A stretch of DNA of 64,000 nt. It comes from Shouchella rhizosphaerae. Its GTDB lineage: Bacteria > Bacillota > Bacilli > Bacillales > Bacillaceae_D. The position numbers and the translations under genes are program-made. The DNA lies in NCBI RefSeq assembly GCF_900142675.1, contig NZ_FRBS01000003.1:480674-544673 (forward strand), read 5' to 3'. The notes beneath the pieces were generated by a model, which saw nothing but the letters and a program-made list of their open reading frames with translations, was not told the DNA's origin and did not search any database. This document shows, in pieces, positions 57,186-64,000 of the stretch (the first letter of the stretch is position 1; each line of letters begins with the position of its first letter).

Positions 57186-58151
57186 TCACTTAATACGGAT
57201 TCTTGGATCAATTATGCTCATTATGATGTCTGATAACAGGGCACCAAGGATCATGATGACACCGAACAATAGGACTAATGCGGTTACAACACTGTAATCA
57301 CGTATTAAGATCGACTGAAAGAAGAGTTGGCCTATCCCTGGGTAGTTAAAAATCGCTTCAATAAAAATGGAACCTGTTACTAAGCTAGAAACTTCAAAAC
57401 CAATTAACGCGGCTACTGGAAGCAATGAATTTCTGAAAATATGTTTATTGTATATTCTCGACTCATAGACCCCTTTAGATCGGGCTAGTTTTATAAAGTC
57501 TTTTTGTTTCGTATCAATAATCTCACTCCGAAGGTATTGAACAGTAGAAACAGTGCCAATTAAAGCAATAGACAATGCCGGTAACAATAAGTGTTGGAAC
57601 TTACTAACCACATACTCCCACGTACCTGGCTCCAATCCAGGTGCCACGCTTCCGCCAGTCGGAAACCACTGTAGCTTGAAGCCGAAGAAGAATACCATTA
57701 CTAGACCAAAAATAAACGTGGGTGCTGCAAAACCTACATATGTGTAACCAGTAATGGTTTTATCAAGTAATGTATCGTTATATCGACCGCTTAGAATGCC
57801 TAACGGAACCGCAATCGCATAGATGAATACTAGAGAAAGAAATGCTAGCCAAATCGTATTCCACATTCTTTGATCAATTAATTCAGTAACTGGTATTTTA
57901 TGAGAAAAAGATTTTCCTAAGTCTCCTTGCACCGCATTTACAATCCAATCTTTATATTGGATGTACCAAGGATTATCAAGACCAAGCTTTTCCCTTTGAG
58001 CCTGCATCGCCTCTGGTGTAATATCCGGATCGTTAATTAACCCCGTTAACGCATCACCTGGCATAAATTGAGCCATTATAAAGACGAGTATACTTAGCAC
58101 AAAAATTTGCGGGATGGAGACAAGTATTCTTCGAACAATAAATTTCCACAT
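57186..58151 (-). CDS. Opp/Dpp-type permease (DppB/OppB-like)
   Basis: 321 residues with six helices. N-terminus MWKFIVRRILVSIPQIFVLS; EAA loop KLARSKGVYESRIYNKHIFRN. It forms the channel with the OppC-like subunit. GAAGGGTGA upstream of the ATG. Confidence 0.93.
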   Translation of the reverse strand: MWKFIVRRILVSIPQIFVLSILVFIMAQFMPGDALTGLINDPDITPEAMQAQREKLGLDNPWYIQYKDWIVNAVQGDLGKSFSHKIPVTELIDQRMWNTIWLAFLSLVFIYAIAVPLGILSGRYNDTLLDKTITGYTYVGFAAPTFIFGLVMVFFFGFKLQWFPTGGSVAPGLEPGTWEYVVSKFQHLLLPALSIALIGTVSTVQYLRSEIIDTKQKDFIKLARSKGVYESRIYNKHIFRNSLLPVAALIGFEVSSLVTGSIFIEAIFNYPGIGQLFFQSILIRDYSVVTALVLLFGVIMILGALLSDIIMSIIDPRIRIK

Positions 58152-58153
58152 AA

Positions 58154-59089
58154 TTATTCACCCTTCCCAGGAAGCGCGACTAAATGGGTTTTCGATATTG
58201 CTTGCAAATCAAAGACTTTGCCTTCCTTTGTAAAAAAGTGTGTTGTCCCTTTTTCGTATTGTTCTTTCACTTTTTGTCGCATTTCCGCCGTTTTATTCCG
58301 ATTTTCGGGATTAATGTCCGGTATTGCCGATATTAAACGTTTCGTATAAATATGTTGAGGGTTTTCAAAAATATCCTCCCTCGTACCCTCCTCTACAAAA
58401 CGCCCTCGATACATAATTCCGATTCGGTCACAAAAATGGCGGACAATTCCTAAATCATGGCTAATAAACAAATAGGTTAAATTTAACTCTTTTTGGATAT
58501 CAGCCATAAAATTCAACACTTGGGCTTGAACCGAAACATCTAACGCCGAAACAGGCTCGTCCGCTATAACTAATTTAGGCTTCAACGCAATCGCTCTAGC
58601 TATCCCGATTCGCTGCCGTTGGCCACCAGAAAACTCGTGAGGATATTTAACGATACTTTCACGACTTAATCCCACTTTTTCCAGCAACTCTTCGACGTTT
58701 TTTTGCTCCTCAGCTTTTGTCATTTTTCGAAAATTCCGCAACGGTTCTGCAATAATGTCTAATACTCGCTTTTTAGGGTTCAGAGAAGAATATGGATCTT
58801 GAAAAATCATTTGAATATCTTTACGGAAATCTAATTTTGCTTTTCTTCCTAATGTAATATCGTGCCCATTAAAAATGACCTTTCCTGAAGTAATATCATT
58901 TAAGCCGATGATAGCTCGCCCCGACGTTGTTTTTCCTGACCCCGATTCTCCAACAAGCCCATACGTTTTTCCCGATTCAAGTTCAAACGAAATCCCATCT
59001 ACCGCTTTTACATGGCCTACAGTCCGTTTTAGTATCCCCGCTTTCACAGGAAAGTGAACTTTTAAATCCTTAACTTCCAATAACGCCAT
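58154..59089 (-). CDS. Opp/Dpp-type ATPase (OppF-like)
   Basis: 311 residues with Walker A GESGSGKT, signature FSGGQRQR, Walker B LVIADEPVSALD and a C-terminal oligopeptide-transporter segment (HIYTKRLISAIPDINPEN). The second ATPase of the pair. The ATG at 59089 has GAGGAGG; it overlaps the oppD-like gene by 20 bases. Confidence 0.93.
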   Translation of the reverse strand: MALLEVKDLKVHFPVKAGILKRTVGHVKAVDGISFELESGKTYGLVGESGSGKTTSGRAIIGLNDITSGKVIFNGHDITLGRKAKLDFRKDIQMIFQDPYSSLNPKKRVLDIIAEPLRNFRKMTKAEEQKNVEELLEKVGLSRESIVKYPHEFSGGQRQRIGIARAIALKPKLVIADEPVSALDVSVQAQVLNFMADIQKELNLTYLFISHDLGIVRHFCDRIGIMYRGRFVEEGTREDIFENPQHIYTKRLISAIPDINPENRNKTAEMRQKVKEQYEKGTTHFFTKEGKVFDLQAISKTHLVALPGKGE

Positions 59090-60101
59090 CTCTTGCTGCC
59101 TCCTCACTGCTATTTGGAAACTCGAAATGTTTATAGCAAGAGCACCGAACAAAATGTCCAGGCTTCACTTCTTGAAGAACTGGGTCTTCATCATGGGCGC
59201 TCTCAGCGAGCCAAGGAATCCGATCCTTAAATCTGCACCCTTGCCGAGGAAGTTTATCTAGCGAAGGGACAATCCCCTGTATGACATGCAGTTTCGTTTT
59301 CACTTCGTTTACCGAAGGATTTGATTGCAATAAAGAACGTGTATAAGGATGAAGCGGGTTTTTAAATAGTTCAACCACTGGCGCAAGTTCTACAATTTGA
59401 CCTGCATACATAACAGCCACTCGATCTGCCATCTCTGCGACAACACCTAAATCGTGTGTAATCAAAATAATGCCACTATTGGTTTCGCTTTTTAACTTCT
59501 TCAATAAGTCTAATATTTGTGATTGTATGGTGACATCTAGCGCAGTTGTTGGTTCATCTGCTATCAAAAATTCGGGATCGCATGAAATCGCTATAGCAAT
59601 GACGACTCTTTGCCTCATTCCTCCTGAAAGCTCATGTGGATATTGATTATACGTTACTTCAGGATTAGGAATGCCCACTTGTTGTAAAAGGTCCAAAACT
59701 TTTTTTCTTCGATTTGGTTTATTTAACTTTGTATGTAGTTCTAACGATTCATCAATTTGATTGCCGATAGTCATGAGAGGGTTTAAGGCTGTTAAAGGGT
59801 CTTGAAAAATCATCCCCATTTCTTTTCCTCTCAATTTATTAAGCTTTCTTTCAGGCAAATTAGTTATATTATTGTCCTTGTAATTTATTTCGCCTTCAAT
59901 TTTTGTGTTTAGCTTGTCATGCAGACCGACAATCGAAAACGCCAAAGCGCTTTTCCCTGAACCCGACTCGCCGACAATGGCTAAAATTTCATTTTTGTTG
60001 ACATCGAGTGAAACATTGTCAACAGCTGCATAATATTGATCGTTTATTCGAAAAGAAGTCGTTAGATGTTCAATTCTAAGTAGCTTTTTGTCTTCTGCCA
60101 T
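59070..60101 (-). CDS. Opp/Dpp-type ATPase (OppD-like)
   Basis: 343 residues with Walker A GESGSGKS, signature LSGGMRQR, Walker B FLIADEPTTALD and a C-terminal region with HPYTRSLLQSNPS and a Cys-containing tail (GCRF, FVRCSCYKH), probably the iron-sulfur or metal site seen in DppD/OppD. SD GAGGTGAG before the ATG at 60101. First transporter gene after the regulator. Confidence 0.93.
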   Translation of the reverse strand: MAEDKKLLRIEHLTTSFRINDQYYAAVDNVSLDVNKNEILAIVGESGSGKSALAFSIVGLHDKLNTKIEGEINYKDNNITNLPERKLNKLRGKEMGMIFQDPLTALNPLMTIGNQIDESLELHTKLNKPNRRKKVLDLLQQVGIPNPEVTYNQYPHELSGGMRQRVVIAIAISCDPEFLIADEPTTALDVTIQSQILDLLKKLKSETNSGIILITHDLGVVAEMADRVAVMYAGQIVELAPVVELFKNPLHPYTRSLLQSNPSVNEVKTKLHVIQGIVPSLDKLPRQGCRFKDRIPWLAESAHDEDPVLQEVKPGHFVRCSCYKHFEFPNSSEEAARDGVIGS

Positions 60102-60136
60102 ATCGCTCACCTCACTGTGTTTCATTTTCGATTGAG

Positions 60137-60601
60137 TTACGACAATAGATAAGAAATTGAATCTTTGTACTGTTTTAGTTGGATGCTGACATCAATTCCT
60201 TCAATTCCGTTTTCTGGCGTGAGCTCTGTATTGACAAAATGGACAAGCGCTTCATTATTTTCAAAATACGCTTGCAGGATTAAATCATGATAGCCCGAAT
60301 AAGATGCAATATAAATCACTTGAGGAAACGTCTTTAGCCATTGTCCTATTTCATGTTGTTTTCCCAACTGCGAATGAATGCCGATAAACGCTTTTACGGA
60401 ATAGCCGACCTTTACAGGATTAATGCGAATCATAAAATCAAATACGCCGTCTTTTCGCATTTTTGTGGCCCTTTTTCGGACTGTCCCCTCGCTGACACCA
60501 AGCTTGCGGGCGATTTGGCTGTACGTACACTTGCCATCTTGTTGGAAATATTCTAGAATCAAGAAATCGAGTTTATCTAGCTTTCCCATATCATCACTCA
60601 C
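60137..60601 (-). CDS. Lrp/AsnC-family regulator of the peptide transporter
   Basis: About 150-154 residues. The N-terminal winged HTH (LDFLILEYFQQDGKCTYSQI, then VSEGTVRKRATKM) is followed by a RAM ligand domain (IGIHSQLGKQHEIGQWLKTF). Lrp/AsnC proteins form octamers that respond to amino acids. It is the first gene of the operon with the transporter, so it likely controls peptide uptake in response to an amino acid; the ligand is unknown. The start is the GTG at 60601 or the ATG at 60589. Confidence 0.92.
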   Translation of the reverse strand: MSDDMGKLDKLDFLILEYFQQDGKCTYSQIARKLGVSEGTVRKRATKMRKDGVFDFMIRINPVKVGYSVKAFIGIHSQLGKQHEIGQWLKTFPQVIYIASYSGYHDLILQAYFENNEALVHFVNTELTPENGIEGIDVSIQLKQYKDSISYLLS

Positions 60602-60633
60602 TTATTTTCCCAATTGGATTTGCCCAACTGCGG

Positions 60634-60677
60634 TACGAAATTAGCAGAAAAAAGCGAAATCTGATACTAATTTCGTA
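60634..60677. promoter_or_regulatory. Long inverted repeat at the lrp-opp promoter
   Basis: TACGAAATTAG (60634-60644) and CTAATTTCGTA (60667-60677) are perfect 11-base arms. An inner CAGA/TCTG pair lies between them. It lies at the predicted transcript start and in the leader. It could be the Lrp operator (arm centres about three helical turns apart) or a 5' RNA hairpin. Confidence 0.6.
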
Positions 60678-60691
60678 AAAATTATAGTACT

Positions 60692-60720
60692 AGTATAAAA
60701 GAATTATTTTCAGAAATCAA
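60692..60720 (-). promoter_or_regulatory. Promoter for the lrp-opp operon
   Basis: TTGATT, a 17-base spacer and TATACT. A second TATAAT lies 11 bases downstream (60681-60686). The stretch 60721-61070 is very AT-rich and holds nothing else I can assign. Confidence 0.55.
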
Positions 60721-61077
60721 TAATAAGTTTCAAAAAAAACCTTTTCTCGTGAAATAAGCAGTAAAATTATCAAAAACAACGGGATAATTGTGTAAAATCC
60801 GTTTGTTTATTGCGATTAAACTCTCTTTATTAATTCGTTTAACTGTTACATTGTTATCAGTGCTATTTATACTAGAATATTAAAACAATTGTCTAGTCTT
60901 CATCCGCCATTTGAACGATTTTTCCCAACTTCTAATGCCTATTTTCTATTTATTGGTTGTTTTCATCCTGACAACCATTCTATACTATGAACGCAAGTCC
61001 TTTCCTTTCAAAGAACATTGTAAGAAGATATAACACGATTTTTCACGGTTCATCCTCTATCTTTTATCCGAAATTAT

Positions 61078-61085
61078 GATATAAT
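61078..61085 (+). promoter_or_regulatory. Extended -10 promoter for the LCP gene
   Basis: TATGA then TATAAT (TGN-TATAAT) on the plus strand, about 90 bases before the start. The leader has a GGTTCC/GGAACC hairpin (61123-61143). Confidence 0.5.
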
Positions 61086-61171
61086 TTGATTTTGAAATGC
61101 GCACTTTGTCGATTTATGCTATGGTTCCCACTTTATTGGAACCTACTTATACTGAAATGAGGGATTGACGT

Positions 61172-62260
61172 ATGGTTGAAGATTCAAGAAAACGTCGCCG
61201 AAAAAAAAGACGGACAAAATTTATTTTAAAGACAACTTTAATTGCAGCCATTGTCGCCTTGCTCGCATTAGGCAGTGGCGTTTGGTATATTATTAACCAT
61301 TTAAGCGATACAGCGGCCGGGTCTTACCAAGGCTTGGACCGAGGCAATAAATCTGAGAGGCGGATTGAGCCAGTGGATGTTGGTAAGGACAATTTTTCGA
61401 TGCTGCTTTTAGGAAGTGACTACCGTGAAGGCGATGGCGCCGAACGAACGGACTCCGTCATGGTAGCAACTTTTAACAAAAGCGAGAGATCGATTATCCT
61501 AACGAGCATTCCACGTGACACTTATGTCGAAATTGTCGGCTATCGAGGCGGCGGCTTTAAAGATAAAATCACACATGCCCACGCATTTGGTGGTATTGAC
61601 ATGGCGATTGACACCGTTGAGGAACTGCTAGATATACCGATTGACCATTACGCACTCATCCGTTTTGACGGTCTTGTAGATGTTGTCGATGCTTTAGGCG
61701 GCATTGACCTTGAACTCACATACGACATTGACTTTGAAGAAAAAAGCCGCGGTGTTAATTTTGAATTTCGTAAAGGGCCAGCCCATTTAAACGGCGAGCA
61801 AGCACTCGCTTATGCACGTGAGCGAAAATCCGCAGCTGGCGGCGGCGATAAAGGCCGTGGCATCCGCCAGCAACAAGTCGTTGAAGCCATCATTGATAAA
61901 GCTGCTTCTTTTTCTAGCATCACACGCTTTGATGATATCTTTCAAGCCGTTGGTGACAACTTGCAAATGGACTTAACGTTCCCAAATATTATCTCACTCC
62001 ATGGTTATGCTTCGTCTCTTAACGGCATTGAAACAATGCAATTAGAGACTACTGGTACTCGTCGCCCTGATATTTATGGCAATAGCATCTGGTATGAGGA
62101 TATTCATGAAGACAGCTTGCTCGAAATCCAGCAAACTCTTAAACAACACCTTGAACTGACGGACCCGGGTTCAGCTAACTTTATAGACCCGACCAGTCCC
62201 GAAAGTGAATCGTTAACTGATACAAACAGTCCATCTGGCACAACAAGCCCAACCGAATAA
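61172..62260 (+). CDS. LytR-CpsA-Psr (LCP) family wall-polymer ligase
   Basis: 362 residues. A short very basic cytoplasmic tail (RKRRRKKRRTKF) leads to one membrane helix (about 25-47), then the extracellular LCP domain (about 75-225) with SMLLLGSDYREGDGAERTDS and ILTSIPRDTYVEI, holding the conserved Arg/Asp residues, and a Ser/Thr/Pro-rich tail. LCP enzymes (TagT/U/V) attach teichoic acids to peptidoglycan. Position before an autolysin gene recalls B. subtilis lytR (tagU) near lytABC, but the exact paralogue is unclear. Confidence 0.93.
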   Translation: MVEDSRKRRRKKRRTKFILKTTLIAAIVALLALGSGVWYIINHLSDTAAGSYQGLDRGNKSERRIEPVDVGKDNFSMLLLGSDYREGDGAERTDSVMVATFNKSERSIILTSIPRDTYVEIVGYRGGGFKDKITHAHAFGGIDMAIDTVEELLDIPIDHYALIRFDGLVDVVDALGGIDLELTYDIDFEEKSRGVNFEFRKGPAHLNGEQALAYARERKSAAGGGDKGRGIRQQQVVEAIIDKAASFSSITRFDDIFQAVGDNLQMDLTFPNIISLHGYASSLNGIETMQLETTGTRRPDIYGNSIWYEDIHEDSLLEIQQTLKQHLELTDPGSANFIDPTSPESESLTDTNSPSGTTSPTE

Positions 62261-62265
62261 CTGTA

Positions 62266-62307
62266 AAAAACGTCCGTCTTTTTTCCCGAAGATGGACGTT
62301 TTTTTTG
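62266..62307 (+). terminator. Terminator after the LCP gene
   Basis: AACGTCC/GGACGTT with an inner TCTT/AAGA (one mismatch), then T8 on the plus strand, 6 bases past the stop. Confidence 0.88.
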
Positions 62308-62355
62308 CATGGCGTTGTATTATCCGACAAAATTTGAGAAAATATGTTGAACCTA

Positions 62356-62383
62356 TTAATTTATGAAACAGGTGAATCGATAC
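62356..62383 (+). promoter_or_regulatory. Possible sigma-D-type promoter for the autolysin
   Basis: TTAA, 16 bases and ATCGATAC, a partial match to the sigma-D consensus TAAA-N15-GCCGATAT. B. subtilis lytD is sigma-D dependent, which fits, but the match is weak. Confidence 0.3.
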
Positions 62384-62402
62384 TAATATAGAAGGCAATT
62401 TT

Positions 62403-64000
62403 TTGGAGGTGTTCCCTATTCAAAAGAAACTTATGCTTGCTGGCAGTTCGGCGTCTATTGTTGCTTTAGTCGCATCGGCGCTTCCACTGCAATCTGCTTA
62501 TGCAAGCTCCATTACTGTAAAAGAAACCCATTACAATTCGTCGTTTGATGCAGTTGTAGATCGGCAAATGGGCCTCTCCGCCCGACCGCAGACCGATAAA
62601 AATGGCAGATGGGAAAATGCAAGCCGCTCTGACGTGGCTTATTATATGAACGCGAATAACTTTAAACAAGGAACCTCTTCCTATCTGCAATTTCTCAATT
62701 TGTCTTCCAGTGCTGGACTAAGCGCCGGAACAATTAACAGCCAACTCCTTTCAGATAAGGGAATCTTACAAGGTCAAGGACAGGCATTTATTAATGCAAG
62801 CAAGCTTTACGGAGTAAATGAAATCTACTTAATTTCACACGCACTATTAGAAACGGGCAATGGCAAATCCCAGCTAGCTACTGGCGTGCAAGTTAATGGC
62901 AAAACGGTCTACAACATGTATGGCATTGGTGCTTATGATGGGAACGCAGTCAGTGCAGGTGCCCAATATGCATACAACCAAGGCTGGTTTACACCAGAAG
63001 ACGCCATCATTGGTGGGGCACGGTTTGTCTCTAGCAACTACTTTGCCCGCGGCCAAAATACGCTTTATAAAATGCGTTGGAACCCAGCTAACCCTGGTAC
63101 ATATCAATATGCAACAGATGTAGGCTGGGCTGTCAAGCAAACCCATCATATGTCCAACCTATACAGCCTTGTAGACGACTATGAAATGACATTTGACGTT
63201 CCAGTATACAAAAACCAGCCAACAGGAGACGCTGGAAACGATAAATTGGAGCAACTCCCAACTGGGACATTTGGGACAACGACTGCCCGCTTAAATGTGC
63301 GGACTGGTCCAGGTACAAGCCACTCCATTGTGACAACTTTGGATAAAGATACAAAAGTTGAGCTGTTAGCAAAACAAGGAAATTGGTATCAAATCGCCGT
63401 TGACAATACAACTGGTTTTGTTTCTGGGGATTATTTGAAACTTGACAAGCCAAGTGAAGACAACGTCGAAGATTCTGACCAAGAGCTGATTTCTTACGGT
63501 GAAACAACAGCAAGGCTTAATTTGCGCAGCCAACCAAATACGTCTAGCAACGTTCTCACAACTCTTGCATTAGGACAAAAGCTTGAAATACTCAAAAAAG
63601 AAGGAAACTGGTACCGCGTCCGCGCTGGCCACCAATCTGGTTGGGTATCAGCTGATTATGTCAAAATTTCAAGCAATGGAGTGGACAAAGAATCTCCTTC
63701 CCTCGGCTCTGCCACAACTACTGCACGCCTTAACTTGCGTTCTGGGGCAGGCACTAACCATAGCATTATCACTACTCTTACCAAAGGACAAAAAGTCGAA
63801 TTGCTCAAAAAGCAAGGTGGTTGGTACCAAGTTAAAGCGGGCAACCGTACTGGATGGGTTTCTGCTGATTACTTAAATGTCAACGGCTCTGGCAATGTGG
63901 ACAACGCTCCTTCTAGCGGTTCTGCCACAACCACTGCGCGCCTTAACTTGCGTTCTGGGGCAGGCACTAACCATAGCATTATCACTACCCTTGCTAAAGG
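62403..64000 (+). CDS. Secreted N-acetylglucosaminidase with SH3b repeats (LytD-like), partial
   Basis: Open to the window end (over 530 codons). A signal peptide ends QSAYA, then a GH73-type glucosaminidase domain (SHALLETGNGKSQLATGV with the catalytic-region Glu, NMYGIGAYDGN) and at least four SH3b wall-binding repeats, each starting TARLN(V/L)R (from about 63270, 63496, 63705 and 63918). It should cleave wall glycan outside the cell. The start is unclear: a TTG at 62403 with AGAAGG at 7 bases; an ATT at 62418 with GGAGGTG at ideal distance; and an ATG at 62433 with no SD, which would lose the Lys pair of the signal peptide. Confidence 0.9.
   Translation, partial: MEVFPIQKKLMLAGSSASIVALVASALPLQSAYASSITVKETHYNSSFDAVVDRQMGLSARPQTDKNGRWENASRSDVAYYMNANNFKQGTSSYLQFLNLSSSAGLSAGTINSQLLSDKGILQGQGQAFINASKLYGVNEIYLISHALLETGNGKSQLATGVQVNGKTVYNMYGIGAYDGNAVSAGAQYAYNQGWFTPEDAIIGGARFVSSNYFARGQNTLYKMRWNPANPGTYQYATDVGWAVKQTHHMSNLYSLVDDYEMTFDVPVYKNQPTGDAGNDKLEQLPTGTFGTTTARLNVRTGPGTSHSIVTTLDKDTKVELLAKQGNWYQIAVDNTTGFVSGDYLKLDKPSEDNVEDSDQELISYGETTARLNLRSQPNTSSNVLTTLALGQKLEILKKEGNWYRVRAGHQSGWVSADYVKISSNGVDKESPSLGSATTTARLNLRSGAGTNHSIITTLTKGQKVELLKKQGGWYQVKAGNRTGWVSADYLNVNGSGNVDNAPSSGSATTTARLNLRSGAGTNHSIITTLAK

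Overview
The window is a stretch of core chromosome from a low-to-moderate GC Bacillota, almost certainly an alkaliphile-type Bacillaceae close to Shouchella (Bacillus) clausii or Alkalihalobacillus. The species is inferred. What the sequence shows is near-complete B. subtilis-like gene order (whiA-yvcK-rapZ-yvcI, trxB-yvcD, the his operon, hprK-lgt-yvoD-ppaX-yvoF, yvlBCD, uvrBA, minJ, ctpB, ftsEX, prfB-secA-hpf, the late flagellar genes, comF, degSU) with Bacillus-type promoters, Shine-Dalgarno (SD) sites and terminators. Almost everything is on the minus strand. There are no tRNA or rRNA genes, no CRISPR, no intact IS element and no prophage.

Layout. 1-2.5 kb: nucleotide-signalling and envelope operon yvcI-rapZ-yvcK-whiA. 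2.8-4.8 kb: trxB behind a TPR protein. 5.1-7.6 kb: a small variable island with a CYP152 peroxygenase P450, a decayed permease and a GNAT acetyltransferase. 7.7-14.1 kb: complete his operon hisZGDBHAFI from a single promoter. 14.2-18.1 kb: hprK-lgt-yvoD-ppaX-yvoF. 18.2-20.1 kb: yvlBCD behind a sigma-W-type promoter, with yvlC frameshifted and a dispersed repeat inserted at the terminator. 20.1-25.3 kb: uvrBA with LexA boxes and a long structured leader. 25.3-26.6 kb: FMN riboswitch controlling an EamA permease on the plus strand. 26.8-37.5 kb: minJ, ctpB, ftsEX with an M23 murein hydrolase, yvjA, prfB with its programmed frameshift, and secA. 37.7-38.7 kb: hpf (sigma-B/sigma-H-type promoters) and a cold-shock gene. 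39-47.4 kb: an orphan lipoprotein, then fliDST/flaG and yvyF-flgM-flgN-flgKL-fliW-csrA. 47.5-54 kb: comFA/FC, degV, degSU, yvyE and pcp. 54.4-60.6 kb: an Lrp-type regulator with a complete Opp/Dpp transporter. 61.2-64 kb: a LytR-CpsA-Psr ligase and a secreted glucosaminidase with SH3 repeats, cut by the window end.

Themes. Cell-wall growth and turnover (FtsEX with the M23 enzyme, CtpB, MinJ, LCP ligase, glucosaminidase) sits beside motility, competence and DegSU, genes that are co-regulated in Bacillus. I do not see a whole new multi-gene system. The least explained items are a structured dispersed repeat (three copies, two exactly abutting terminator hairpins), a long uvrB leader with an attenuator-like hairpin, a possible 32-codon gene ahead of degS, a long perfect inverted repeat at the Lrp-opp promoter, and an unusual start region in the terminal autolysin gene.
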